Assembly (NCBI RefSeq): GCF_014639315.1
Contig: NZ_BMFY01000014.1
Span: 1,883-65,882 of the forward strand
DNA from: Sediminivirga luteola
Lineage (GTDB): Bacteria > Actinomycetota > Actinomycetes > Actinomycetales > Brevibacteriaceae
Direction: 5' to 3'
DNA: 64,000 nt
The notes below the pieces were generated by a model, which was given only the letters and a program-made list of their open reading frames with translations, was not told the origin of the DNA and did no database searches. Shown here piece after piece: positions 24,950-33,954 of the stretch (position 1 is its first letter; each line of letters opens with the position of its first letter). Made by a program: the position numbers and the translations under genes.

Positions 24950-27601
24950 TCACCCCTCCGCCGGGGCCTCCCATGCCACCTCATCGGGCGTTTTGTCCGG
25001 TCGGAAGCCTCGCCAGACCGGCTGGCGGAGGCGGCCGTCACGGGTGCGGCCGGAATGCTTCACCTCCCCGACGAACTTCGGTCTCACCCAGGTGGCGTCG
25101 GAGGCGTCTTCGCGGGGCACGCCCTCTGCGGGCGCGGTCTTCCGGGTCATCTTCTCCAGGGTCGCCCGCAGCTCGTCGAGCTCATCGGAACCGAACCCCG
25201 TCCCGACCCTGCCGGCGTAGTGCAGCCGGCCGTCGTCACCCGGCACCGCGACCAGGAGCGAGCCCAGGCTGCGGGAACGGCTGCCCTTGCCCCGGCGCCA
25301 CCCGATCACGACGACCTCCTGGTGGTTCTCCGTCTTGATCTTGATCCAGTCCCGCGAGCGCCGCCCGGCCCGGTAGACGCTGCCGGCCTTCTTGGCCAGG
25401 ACCCCCTCCAGCTGAAGCTCCGTGCTGGTGTCCAGCGCGTCGTCCAGCGAGTCACCCAGATCGCCGGGCACCTGCACATGCGCGCCCTCGTTCACCAGAT
25501 CGCGGAGCACGGCCCGCCGCTCGGTGTACGGCTCGCGGCGCAGGCTGCCGTGCTCGGCGGTGTGCAGCACGTCGAAGACCATGTAGTACACCGGGATCCG
25601 GGACATCGCCTGCTCGACCTCGCGGGCGGAGGTCAGGCGCCCGCGCATCTGCAGCAAGCCGAAATCGGGCCGGCTTCCGCGACCGAGCGCCACCACCTCG
25701 CCGTCCAGCACGGTGCCCGGCGGAACCAGCTCGGATAGTTCAGCCAGTTCCGGGAACGTGCCGGTCAGGTCCGTTCCGTTGCGGCTGCGCAGCTCCACGC
25801 CGTCCCCGCCGATACCCGCGACCACCCGGTACCCGTCCCATTTGCCCTCGAAGACCCAGTCGTCCCGGCGGACATCGGCGGCGGATCCGGCGGTGGCGAG
25901 CATCGGCTGCGGCAACGGATCCGGCACGCTGGCCTGCGCCGATGTGTTCCGGTCCGCCGATGCGTCCCGGCGGCGGGAGGGGGACCGCGTGGCTGAGGAC
26001 GCGCCGGTGGCCGCCGTGTCCGCCGTGTCTTTGCGCTTGTCCCGTCCCCCGGGCCGGGAGCCGCCGCGGGCCTCCGGCTGGTCCTTGGTCAGGCGGATGA
26101 TCCAGCCGCTCTCGTCGTCCGTGCGGATGAGGGCGTAGCGCCTGGGGCGTCCGCCGAGCCCGCCGTCGGGCTGCCCGTGCAGGACCGCGACGACTTTGCC
26201 GTCCTCCCACTTCTCGATTTCCACGGTGCCGGAGTCCCAGATGCCGACCTCTCCGGCCCCGTACTCGCCCTTCGGGATGCGGCCCTCGAACGTCGCGTAC
26301 TCCATCGGATGATCCTCGGTCTGCACCGCCAGACGCTGGGTGCCCGAACGCAGCGGCGGTCCCTTCGGCACTGCCCAGGACACCAGCACGCCGTCATGCT
26401 CCAGCCGGGTGTCGTAGTGCAGCCGCCGGGCATGGTGCTCCTGGATCACGAAGATGGGATCGTCCTCCCCAGCGGAGGGAGACTCCTGGGGCACCGGCTC
26501 GGGCGTACGGGAGGCATCGCGTTTTGACCGGTAGACGCTCAGCGAGTCCTGCGGCGGTGTCTCCTCTCCGCCGGGCCGAGTGGCATTCTTACCGCCGGTG
26601 TTCTTCTTCGGGGACCCCTTCCGCCCGACGCGATCGCCGCCGCCCGCCTTCGAGGAGCCGCGAGAGCCGGTGCCCTCCGGGGCCGGGGAACCGCTGCCCC
26701 CACCCTCAGGAGCCCCTGCCGCACCGAAGCCTTCGAGCGGATCGAAACCGTCGGCGACCCGCTCCATCACCTGCTGATAGTCCAGCTGCGCCAGACCGGG
26801 GTCCTCCAGCTCCTCCCAGGTGCGAGGCGCGGCGACGTTCGGGTGGCTGCGGCCACGCAGCGAGTACGGCGCCACCGTGGTCTTGTTGCGGTTGTTCTGG
26901 CTCCAGTCGATGAGCACCTTGCCCGTGCGGCGGGACTTCTTCATCTCACTGACCACCTCGTCGGGGTGATCCGCCTCCAGCGAGCGGGCCAGCTCGTGCG
27001 CCACCTCGGAGACCTGCTGCGAGGTGTACGTCCCGTCCAGTGCCGCGTACAGGTGGATGCCCTTCGACCCGGAGGTGACCGGAATCGATGCCAGGCCCAT
27101 ATCGTCCAGGATCTCCCGGCACCAGCGCGCGATCTCAGCGATCTGCGGCAGCTCCACGCCAGGACCGGGGTCGAGGTCCAGCACCAGCCGGTCTGGGGCG
27201 CCGGGGGAGCCGTCCTCGCCGAACCTCCACTGCGGCACGTGGACTTCTAAGGCGCCGACCTGCCCGAACCACGCCAGGACGGCGGGATGCTCCACGAGGG
27301 GGTAGACGTTCGTGTGGTCGGAGTGCTCCAGCTCCATCCGGGGCACCCAGTCCGGTGCGGAGTCCTCAAGGTTCTTCCGGAAGAACGGGGTTCCGGGGTG
27401 CTCGTCGGTGCCGACGCCGTCGGGCCAGCGCTTCCTGGTGGCCGGCCGGCGCGCCACATGCGGGATCATGACCGCCGCCACCGCCTGCCAGTACGCCAGC
27501 ACATCGCGTTTGGTGGTGCCGGTGACCGGGTAGAGCACCTTGTCCAGGTTGGTCACCCGCAGCCGATGGCCGTCGACGGTGACCGTCTGCCGTGTCGCCA
27601 T
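24950..27601 (-). CDS. ligD: Multifunctional ATP-dependent DNA ligase LigD
   Basis: An 883-residue non-homologous end-joining protein with the actinobacterial domain order. The N-terminal polymerase/primase domain (about 1-300) includes DRLVLDLDPGPGVEL with the metal-binding Asp pair. A low-complexity Gly/Ser/Lys linker (300-375) leads to a 3'-phosphoesterase domain (380-540) with FVIQEHHARRLHYDTRLEHD. After a second charged linker comes the ATP-dependent ligase, with nucleotidyl-acceptor Lys587 in FEGKWDGYRVVAG and the C-terminal OB domain ending in the WVRPKFVGEVKH region. It gap-fills and seals double-strand breaks bridged by Ku, encoded divergently 137 bp away. The ATG at 27601 has AGGCGAGAG upstream. 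Confidence 0.95.
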   Translation of the reverse strand: MATRQTVTVDGHRLRVTNLDKVLYPVTGTTKRDVLAYWQAVAAVMIPHVARRPATRKRWPDGVGTDEHPGTPFFRKNLEDSAPDWVPRMELEHSDHTNVYPLVEHPAVLAWFGQVGALEVHVPQWRFGEDGSPGAPDRLVLDLDPGPGVELPQIAEIARWCREILDDMGLASIPVTSGSKGIHLYAALDGTYTSQQVSEVAHELARSLEADHPDEVVSEMKKSRRTGKVLIDWSQNNRNKTTVAPYSLRGRSHPNVAAPRTWEELEDPGLAQLDYQQVMERVADGFDPLEGFGAAGAPEGGGSGSPAPEGTGSRGSSKAGGGDRVGRKGSPKKNTGGKNATRPGGEETPPQDSLSVYRSKRDASRTPEPVPQESPSAGEDDPIFVIQEHHARRLHYDTRLEHDGVLVSWAVPKGPPLRSGTQRLAVQTEDHPMEYATFEGRIPKGEYGAGEVGIWDSGTVEIEKWEDGKVVAVLHGQPDGGLGGRPRRYALIRTDDESGWIIRLTKDQPEARGGSRPGGRDKRKDTADTAATGASSATRSPSRRRDASADRNTSAQASVPDPLPQPMLATAGSAADVRRDDWVFEGKWDGYRVVAGIGGDGVELRSRNGTDLTGTFPELAELSELVPPGTVLDGEVVALGRGSRPDFGLLQMRGRLTSAREVEQAMSRIPVYYMVFDVLHTAEHGSLRREPYTERRAVLRDLVNEGAHVQVPGDLGDSLDDALDTSTELQLEGVLAKKAGSVYRAGRRSRDWIKIKTENHQEVVVIGWRRGKGSRSRSLGSLLVAVPGDDGRLHYAGRVGTGFGSDELDELRATLEKMTRKTAPAEGVPREDASDATWVRPKFVGEVKHSGRTRDGRLRQPVWRGFRPDKTPDEVAWEAPAEG

Positions 27602-27738
27602 GGGCTCTCGCCTCCTGCCGCCGGTGGTCGCCTTTGCCAGCAGCGGTTCACTCAGGCTACCGACTGCCGGGCACCCTTCAACAGGGCGCCCCGGGTGTGT
27701 TCTGATGGAGTCAGGCGTGAGCGCGCTGGAGGAAGGTG

Positions 27739-28854
27739 ATGGCGATGCGGGCACTGTGGTCGGGCGAGGTCTCCTTCGGGCTGGTGAGCGTGCCGGTCAA
27801 GCTGTACTCCGCGACGAAGAGCCACGACGTCTCGCTGCATCAGGTGCACGATGAGGACGGCGGGCGCATCCGCTATGAACGCCGATGCGAGGTCTGCGGC
27901 CGGGTGATCGACTACGGCGACATCGACCGGGCCTACGACGACGGCGACAAGACGGTCGTCATCACCAAGGAGGAGCTCGCCGAGCTGCCGGCCGACGAGA
28001 GCCGCGAGATCGCGGTGGAGCAGTTCGTCCCGGAAGAGCAGATCGACAGCATGATCCTGGACAAGTCGTACTTCCTGGAGCCTGCCTCGAAGTCGTCCAA
28101 GTCGTATGTGCTACTGCGGCGCACCCTCGAAGAGGCCTCCCGCGTGGCCATCGTGACGTTCACCCTTCGGTCCAAGACGAGGCTGGCGGCGCTGCGGGTG
28201 CGTGACGACGTGATCGTGCTGCAGACCATGCGCTGGGCGGATGAGATGCGGGATGCGGACTTCGACATCCCCAGCTCGCGCATCAGCAAGAAGGAGATGG
28301 AGATGGCCGCCTCGCTGGTAGAGGCGTACTCCGAGGACTTTGAACCCGAGCGGTTCACGGACGCCTACCAGGAGCAGTTGCAGACGCTGATCGAGGAGAA
28401 GCTCGAGCATGGTGAGGACATCGACACGGAGGCCACCTTCGGCGAGGTCGACGAGGATGAGGGCGACGGCGATGTCATCGATCTGATGGAGGCGCTCAAG
28501 CGCAGCGTCGATTCACGCCGTGGCCGGCGTTCGGGAGCATCCGGCTCGGGAGCATCCGGCTCGGGAGGCTCCGGTGAATCGGCCGGCTCCGGGGCGAGGA
28601 AGAAGTCCTCGTCTGGGAAAGCCGGAGGCGCTAAGAAGAGCGGCGGCTCCGGCAGCGACAGTTCCGGCAAGAGCGGCGGTTCCGGGAAGAGCGCTGGCGT
28701 TAAGAAGAGCGCAGCAGGAGCGAAGAGCAACTCCGGCAAGAAGTCCTCGGCCAAGTCCGGCTCGAAATCGTCCGGGTCCACCTCGTCGAAGTCGAAGGCT
28801 TCGACAAGCTCCGGGAAGTCCGCGAGTTCGAAGGGGCCGAAGAAGGCCAGCTGA
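27739..28854 (+). CDS. ku: Non-homologous end-joining protein Ku
   Basis: A 371-residue Ku homologue. The start MRALWSGEVSFGLVSVPVKL and the core with DEDGGRIRYERRCEVCG, DKSYFLEP and EASRVAIVTFTLRSKTRL are typical of bacterial Ku, which rings broken DNA ends as a homodimer and recruits LigD. Residues from about 265 form a long Gly/Ser/Ala/Lys tail rich in SGK and KKS units; basic tails of this kind in mycobacterial and streptomycete Ku help DNA binding. A GGAGGAAGG ribosome site serves ATG 27739; GTG 27736 and ATG 27745 are possible alternatives. The divergent arrangement with ligD suggests joint control from the 137-bp gap. Confidence 0.94.
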   Translation: MAMRALWSGEVSFGLVSVPVKLYSATKSHDVSLHQVHDEDGGRIRYERRCEVCGRVIDYGDIDRAYDDGDKTVVITKEELAELPADESREIAVEQFVPEEQIDSMILDKSYFLEPASKSSKSYVLLRRTLEEASRVAIVTFTLRSKTRLAALRVRDDVIVLQTMRWADEMRDADFDIPSSRISKKEMEMAASLVEAYSEDFEPERFTDAYQEQLQTLIEEKLEHGEDIDTEATFGEVDEDEGDGDVIDLMEALKRSVDSRRGRRSGASGSGASGSGGSGESAGSGARKKSSSGKAGGAKKSGGSGSDSSGKSGGSGKSAGVKKSAAGAKSNSGKKSSAKSGSKSSGSTSSKSKASTSSGKSASSKGPKKAS

Positions 28855-28900
28855 GCGCCGAGTGCTTCCATGTGATAACAGACGGGGTTATCGTGGGGCT

Positions 28901-29359
28901 ATGGGTGTGGACTATGGGCGGCTGGTACGCAGGAGGAGAGAGATGCTGGGGCTTTCCCAGCGGGCACTCGCCCGGCGCGCCGGGGTAGCCCAGCCGCTGA
29001 TCGCGGTGATCGAGCGGAACCACCGGCAGCCGTCCGGACGCACGCGTGCAGCTCTGGACGAAGCGCTTGCCGTGAAACCCTCGGTCGCGCTTGAGGCGTG
29101 CGCGGACCACGTGCGCGAGGTGTTCACGCGTTTCGGCCTCGAGGCCCCGCGCGTGTTCGGATCAGTCGCCAGGAAGGACGACGACGAGTCCTCGGATCTG
29201 GACCTGCTCGTGGATTTCACCGATTCCCATGACATCGTGGACCTCTTGGCGCTGGAAGACGAGTTGACGGATCTTCTTACGGTGAAGGTGGAGATCGTTG
29301 ATGCCCGCGGCGAGAGCGCCGTGCTGGACCGCGCCCGGGAAGAAGCGGTGGCATTGTGA
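28901..29359 (+). CDS. Xre helix-turn-helix fused to minimal nucleotidyltransferase (antitoxin of HEPN/MNT pair)
   Basis: A 152-residue two-domain protein. Residues 5-60 form an Xre-type helix-turn-helix (MLGLSQRALARRAGVAQPLI). Residues 70-150 form a minimal nucleotidyltransferase with the GS-x-D-x-D signature: VFGSVARKDDDES followed by D99 and D101 in SDLDLLVDF. In MntA/HepT systems such a protein AMPylates and silences the HEPN RNase toxin encoded next to it. Here the neighbour with a 4-bp overlap is a HEPN protein. The added DNA-binding domain probably gives built-in autoregulation. The ATG at 28901 is directly before the HTH. Confidence 0.85.
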   Translation: MGVDYGRLVRRRREMLGLSQRALARRAGVAQPLIAVIERNHRQPSGRTRAALDEALAVKPSVALEACADHVREVFTRFGLEAPRVFGSVARKDDDESSDLDLLVDFTDSHDIVDLLALEDELTDLLTVKVEIVDARGESAVLDRAREEAVAL

Positions 29360-29715
29360 CCGCTTCTCGAGACGACCGGCTGCGGCGCCGGTTGCGGGAT
29401 CTCCAGCGTTTTGCCGACGATGCCGCCTACACGGTGGAACTGGGCGCAGCTGCTTATCTCGAAGACAGCTCCTACGGCCGTGTTCTGCGTAACAACGGCC
29501 GTCACATCGTGGTGCAGGTGGCCACCGTCGTGGAGAAGCTGCCGCCTGAGTTCAAAGCCGAGTATCCGGATGTCGACTGGGTGGCGATAGGGCGGATGCG
29601 CAACCTTATCGCCCACCATTACGACAATGTCGATGACCGGCTGGTCTTCGCCGCTCTCCAGCGCCGCATCCCCGCACTGATAGAACGGCTGTTCCGCGAC
29701 AATGGCGCTTCGTGA
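29356..29715 (+). CDS. HEPN-domain RNase toxin (HepT/DUF86-like)
   Basis: A 119-residue all-helical protein. It carries the RX4-6H HEPN ribonuclease motif as R82-NLIA-H87 in RMRNLIAHHYDNVD, preceded by YLEDSSYGRVLRNNGRHIVV and followed by a helix ending IERLFRDNG. HepT-type toxins cleave tRNA or mRNA and are controlled by AMPylation from the paired nucleotidyltransferase; the GTG start overlaps that gene by 4 bp. The order antitoxin then toxin matches the family. Target RNA is unknown. Confidence 0.85.
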   Translation: MTASRDDRLRRRLRDLQRFADDAAYTVELGAAAYLEDSSYGRVLRNNGRHIVVQVATVVEKLPPEFKAEYPDVDWVAIGRMRNLIAHHYDNVDDRLVFAALQRRIPALIERLFRDNGAS

Positions 29716-29882
29716 CGAGCCTCAGCCCGCGGGTTCCGCACGGTTCCCGCGCCTCTGGGCCGGTGAGCGATCCCGAGTCGAAGTCCCCAGCGCCACACTC
29801 GCCGCCTGCCGCATTGTGGTCCAGCACCCTCGGCGGTGCCCGGATGAGTGAACTGCTCGTCGCGCGTGTCAGAATCGAAGGC

Positions 29883-31022
29883 ATGCACGACGGCGATGAC
29901 GCTCCCACCTTCTTCCTGCGCAAGGCGCTCGATGCCTTCCCGCCCTACCTCCCCGGCAAACCCGCTCGCGAGGTCCCCGGGCTGACGGCGTACAAGCTCG
30001 CCTCCAACGAGCAGGCCGCCCCGCCGCTGCCGGAGGTGCTCGACGCCATCGCCGAAGCCGGCCGCGAGCCCCGTTTCTACCCGGACACCTTCGGCACGGT
30101 CCTCATCGGAGAACTCTCCCGGCTGCTGGACCGTCCCCGCGACTGGTTCATCCTCGGCACCGGCTCCTCCGAGCTGATCAACGCGATCGTCCAGGCCACC
30201 TGCGACGACGGCGACGAGGCCATCTACCCGTGGCCCAGCTTCGAGATGTACCCGCAAGTGACCGGCATGGCGGCCGCCCGCCGACTGGAGATCCCGCTCA
30301 CCGCGGACGCGCGCCTGGACCTGCCGGCGATGGCGGCCGCCTTCAGCGAGCGCACCCGCCTGGTCTTCCTGTGCAGCCCGAACAATCCCACCGGACCCGC
30401 CCTGCGGCACGCCGAACTGGAGGAGTTCATGAGGCAGGTGCCGGCGGGCGTCATCGTCGTCCTGGATGAGGCGTACCTGGAGTACGTCACCGTCCCCGAC
30501 GCCGCCGACGGCCTGGAGCTGCAACGCCGCTGGCCCAATCTCGTCCTGCTGCGCACCTTCTCCAAGGCGCACGGCCTGGCCGGGATGAGGATCGGCTATG
30601 CGGTCGCGCACCCCCGGGTGATCGAGGCGCTCACCAAGACCGTGATGCCGTTCGGCGTCTCTGCGGCGGCGCAGATGGCCGCTCTGGCCTCGCTGCGATG
30701 CGCCGATGCGGTCAGAACTCGCGCAGCCGCGCTCAGTGCCCGCCGCGACCAGATCGCGCAGGAACTGCGGGACCTGGGCTACCGCGTGCCGGAAGCGCAG
30801 GGGAACTTCGTCTGGCTTCCCCTGGCGGAGCATTCCGGGGCGTTCGAGGACTACTGCGCTGACCATGCGCTCAGCGTGCGGAACCTCGATGACGGCGTGC
30901 GGGTCACCATCGGCGAGGAGCCGGGCCTGCAACGGTTCCTCGGCCTGGCCCGGGAGTTCCGCGGCCGGATTCCCGAAGGCCATCCGGCGCTCGCGGACGT
31001 GGTGGTGCCCGGCCGGGCCTGA
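29883..31022 (+). CDS. Histidinol-phosphate aminotransferase family enzyme
   Basis: A 379-residue fold-type I PLP aminotransferase of the HisC/aromatic aminotransferase branch. It shows TAYKLASNEQAAPPLPEVL near the N-terminus, the cofactor loop GTGSSELINAI, the CSPNNPTGPAL motif, VVLDEAYLEYV with the PLP-binding Asp, and the Schiff-base Lys in RTFSKAHGLAGMRIGYAVA. Histidinol-phosphate or aromatic amino acid transamination is likely; no his genes adjoin it, so an aromatic or secondary role is plausible. The ATG at 29883 gives normal family length; an in-frame ATG at 29844 and a longer frame back to 29712 lack family similarity upstream. Confidence 0.85.
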   Translation: MHDGDDAPTFFLRKALDAFPPYLPGKPAREVPGLTAYKLASNEQAAPPLPEVLDAIAEAGREPRFYPDTFGTVLIGELSRLLDRPRDWFILGTGSSELINAIVQATCDDGDEAIYPWPSFEMYPQVTGMAAARRLEIPLTADARLDLPAMAAAFSERTRLVFLCSPNNPTGPALRHAELEEFMRQVPAGVIVVLDEAYLEYVTVPDAADGLELQRRWPNLVLLRTFSKAHGLAGMRIGYAVAHPRVIEALTKTVMPFGVSAAAQMAALASLRCADAVRTRAAALSARRDQIAQELRDLGYRVPEAQGNFVWLPLAEHSGAFEDYCADHALSVRNLDDGVRVTIGEEPGLQRFLGLAREFRGRIPEGHPALADVVVPGRA

Positions 31023-31061
31023 GCCGTCGCCATCGACGTCGAGGGCGGTATCGTCGAAGGC

Positions 31062-32615
31062 ATGGACGCCCAGAACACCCGGACCGCCCAGGAAACCCAG
31101 GCCGCCGGAGAACCGGCCGCAGCGGCCGGCCCCGGCACCGGGACGACCGCCGGCACCCGGACGGAGCGGCCCGGGGCGGGCGACGCCGGCCCGCCCGTCT
31201 CCGCGCTGCCGGCGGCGCCTGCTCCGGACTGGAACCGGGGCGAACTCGCCGCGGTGCTCAGTCGCCCCGGCATCCTGAGCGTCGACCCGGCTGTGCTGGA
31301 GTCGTATTCCGCCGATCACGCCCTGTGCGAGCCCCTCGGCGCCGCGTCCGCGCTCGTGCGGGCCGAGACTGTCGAAGACGTGCAGACGACGCTCCGCTTC
31401 GCCCACGAACACGGTATCCCGGTCGTCCCGCAGGGTGCCCGGACCGGTCTGGCCGGTGGTGCGAATGCGGTGCCGGGGTGCATTCTGCTCAATGTCTCCC
31501 GGATGAACCGGATCCTGCACGTGGACGCGGCCGAGCGGACCGCGACGGTCGAGCCCGGCGTGATCAATCAGGACCTGAAGGATCATTTGGCCGGGTATGG
31601 CCTGGCGTATCCGCCGGACCCGGGTTCGGTGGCGATCTCGTCCATCGGCGGGAACATCGCCACCAACGCGGGGGGTCTGTGTTGCGTGAAGTACGGCGTG
31701 ACGCGGGACTATGTCCGTTCGTTGAAGGTGGTCCTGGCCGATGGCTCGCTGACGACGCTGGGGGCGCGGACGGCTAAGGGTGTGGCGGGGCTGGATCTGC
31801 GGGGGTTGTTCATCGGGTCGGAGGGCACGCTGGGGGTGGTGGTGGAGGCGACGGTGCGGCTGGTGCCGGCGTTGCCGGACCCGCTGACCGCCATCGCCGT
31901 CTTCGGCGCGGAACTGGACGCCATCCGCACCGTCACCGCCGTGATGTCCAGCGGCCTGCAGCCGTCCATGCTGGAGTTCATGGACGCCCAGACCATCTAC
32001 CAGCTCAACGAGCTGGGGGACTTCGGCCTGGACCCCGAGGCGGGGGCGATCCTGCTCATGCAGGCCGACGACGCCCACGCCGCCGCCCAGCTGGAGCGCT
32101 TCACGGGCCTGGCGGAGCAGCATGGCGCCACCGAGGTGGTCTACAGCGACGACCCCGAGGACAGCGAAGCACTCATCCACATCCGCCGGCAGGTATCCGC
32201 CGCGGCAGAGCTGTTCGCCGCCCGCAACGGCGGCGGGGACCTGGTGGAAGACCTCTGCGTCCCGGTCACCGCCCTGCCGGAGTTCTATGCCGGGGTCGCG
32301 GCGGTCCGTCGCGAGTACGACGTCGTCATCTCCTGCGCCGGTCACGCCGGTGACGGCAATCTGCATCCGGGTATCTTCTTCGACGCCGCCGATCCCGACG
32401 CCGTCCGCCGCGCCGACGCCGCCTTCGACGCGCTCATGGCACTCGGCCTGGAACTCGGCGGTACCATCACCGGCGAGCACGGCGTCGGCCACCTGAAGAA
32501 CCGCTGGCTGGCACGTGAACTCGACGACAGCGCCCGAGCGCTGCACCGGCAGGTCAAGCAGGCCCTAGACCCGCGGGGCATCCTGAATCCCGGCAAGATG
32601 CTCGCCGCGCTCTGA
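31062..32615 (+). CDS. FAD-linked oxidase, GlcD/D-lactate dehydrogenase type
   Basis: A 517-residue flavoprotein. An Ala/Gly/Thr/Pro-rich N-terminal extension of about 55 residues precedes the FAD-binding PCMH domain, with VVPQGARTGLAGGANAVPG and PPDPGSVAISSIGGNIATNAGG, then FIGSEGTLGVV. The C-terminal oxidase cap ends in CAGHAGDGNLHPGIFFDAAD and TGEHGVGHLKNRW, where His residues act in 2-hydroxyacid oxidation. This pattern fits glycolate oxidase subunit GlcD or D-lactate dehydrogenase. It is followed at 95 bp by tgt. No iron-sulfur partner subunit is encoded nearby, so it is more likely a stand-alone D-lactate/2-hydroxyacid dehydrogenase. Confidence 0.88.
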   Translation: MDAQNTRTAQETQAAGEPAAAAGPGTGTTAGTRTERPGAGDAGPPVSALPAAPAPDWNRGELAAVLSRPGILSVDPAVLESYSADHALCEPLGAASALVRAETVEDVQTTLRFAHEHGIPVVPQGARTGLAGGANAVPGCILLNVSRMNRILHVDAAERTATVEPGVINQDLKDHLAGYGLAYPPDPGSVAISSIGGNIATNAGGLCCVKYGVTRDYVRSLKVVLADGSLTTLGARTAKGVAGLDLRGLFIGSEGTLGVVVEATVRLVPALPDPLTAIAVFGAELDAIRTVTAVMSSGLQPSMLEFMDAQTIYQLNELGDFGLDPEAGAILLMQADDAHAAAQLERFTGLAEQHGATEVVYSDDPEDSEALIHIRRQVSAAAELFAARNGGGDLVEDLCVPVTALPEFYAGVAAVRREYDVVISCAGHAGDGNLHPGIFFDAADPDAVRRADAAFDALMALGLELGGTITGEHGVGHLKNRWLARELDDSARALHRQVKQALDPRGILNPGKMLAAL

Positions 32616-32710
32616 ACCGCCGCCACCGCGGCCTCGGGCCCTCAGCAGCGGCCCCGCACTGCCGTCACGACGCATCGGGCGGCGGGAGCGGTGGCCAGTA
32701 CACTCGTCTG

Positions 32711-33943
32711 GTGACTCAGCAGCAGAACGACCGCAGCCGGTTCGGCTTCGAAGTGAAGCAGCGGCTGGACGGTCGCCAAGGGCGTACCGGGGTGATCCGC
32801 ACCCCGCACGGGGAGATCAGGACGCCGGCGTTCATCCCGGTGGGCACGAAAGCCACCGTCAAGGCGGTGCGGCCCGAGGATGTCGCCGCCACCGGTGCCC
32901 AGGCGGTGCTGGCCAACGCCTACCACCTGTACCTCCAGCCAGGCCCCGAGGTGCTCGATGCCGCCGGGGGGCTAGGCGCCTTCATGAACTGGCCAGGACC
33001 CACCTTCACCGATTCCGGCGGCTTCCAGGTGATGAGCTTGGGCGCCGGCTTCAAGAAGGTCATCGCGATGGACGCCACCGGCGTGCAGAACGACGACGTC
33101 ATCGCACCCGGCAAGGAACGCCTGGCCCACGTCGACGATGACGGGGTCACCTTCAAGTCCCATCTGGACGGGTCCCGGCACCGCTTCACGCCCGAGATTT
33201 CGATGCAGGTGCAGCACCAGCTCGGCGCGGACATCATCTTCGCCTTCGACGAGCTGACCACGCTGCTCAACACCCGGGGCTATCAGGAGGAGTCCTTGGA
33301 ACGCACCCGCCTGTGGGCGCTTCGCTGCATCGCCGAGCACCGGCGGCTCACGGCCGAACGCGCGCATCGCCCGTACCAGGCGCTGTTCGGGGTGCTGCAG
33401 GGCGCGCAGTACGAGGACCTGCGCCGCAAGGCCGCCCGCGACCTGGGTGTCATGGACTTCGACGGCTACGGCATCGGCGGGGCGATGGAGAAGGAGAACC
33501 TGGGCACCATCGTCCGCTGGGTCTCCGAGGAACTTCCCGAGGACAAGCCGCGGCATCTGCTGGGCATCTCCGAGCCGGACGACCTCTTCACCTCCATCGA
33601 GAACGGCGCGGACACCTTCGACTGCGTCTCACCCTCCCGAGTGGCGCGCAATGCGGCCGTCTACACCGCCGACGGCCGGTTCAACATCAGCGGCGCCCGC
33701 TACAAGAAGGATTTCGGCCCCATCGACCCGGAGTGCGGCTGCTACACCTGCGCCCACTACTCCCGCGCCTATCTGCACCATCTGTTCAAGGCCAAGGAGA
33801 TGCTCTTCTCCACGCTGTGCACCATCCACAACGAGCACTTCATCGTGCACCTGGTCGACCGCATCCGGGACAGTATCGAGGACGGCCGTTTCGAGGAGCT
33901 GCGCGCGGACGTCCTGGGCCGGTACTACGCCGGGAAAGCCTGA
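32711..33943 (+). CDS. tgt: tRNA-guanine transglycosylase
   Basis: A 410-residue bacterial-type Tgt, which replaces G34 of tRNAs for Asn, Asp, His and Tyr with preQ1 (or a queuosine precursor). It has FTDSGGFQVMSLG for substrate binding, QHQLGADIIFAFDE with the catalytic Asp region, FGVLQGAQYEDLR, and the Zn site CGCYTCAHYSRAYLHHL (three Cys and a His). The start is GTG at 32711. The length is slightly above the E. coli enzyme because of an insert (GVQNDDVIAPGKER...) seen in actinobacterial members. No other queuosine gene lies in the window, so precursor supply is encoded elsewhere or salvaged. Confidence 0.94.
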   Translation: MTQQQNDRSRFGFEVKQRLDGRQGRTGVIRTPHGEIRTPAFIPVGTKATVKAVRPEDVAATGAQAVLANAYHLYLQPGPEVLDAAGGLGAFMNWPGPTFTDSGGFQVMSLGAGFKKVIAMDATGVQNDDVIAPGKERLAHVDDDGVTFKSHLDGSRHRFTPEISMQVQHQLGADIIFAFDELTTLLNTRGYQEESLERTRLWALRCIAEHRRLTAERAHRPYQALFGVLQGAQYEDLRRKAARDLGVMDFDGYGIGGAMEKENLGTIVRWVSEELPEDKPRHLLGISEPDDLFTSIENGADTFDCVSPSRVARNAAVYTADGRFNISGARYKKDFGPIDPECGCYTCAHYSRAYLHHLFKAKEMLFSTLCTIHNEHFIVHLVDRIRDSIEDGRFEELRADVLGRYYAGKA

Positions 33944-33954
33944 GCCGCCGGAAC

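Noticed and set aside
29619..32546. 975-codon open frame on the minus strand opposite the aminotransferase and FAD oxidase
   Set aside because: It has no family motifs, and both plus-strand genes under it have complete, conserved motifs. Long antisense frames are usual at this GC content.
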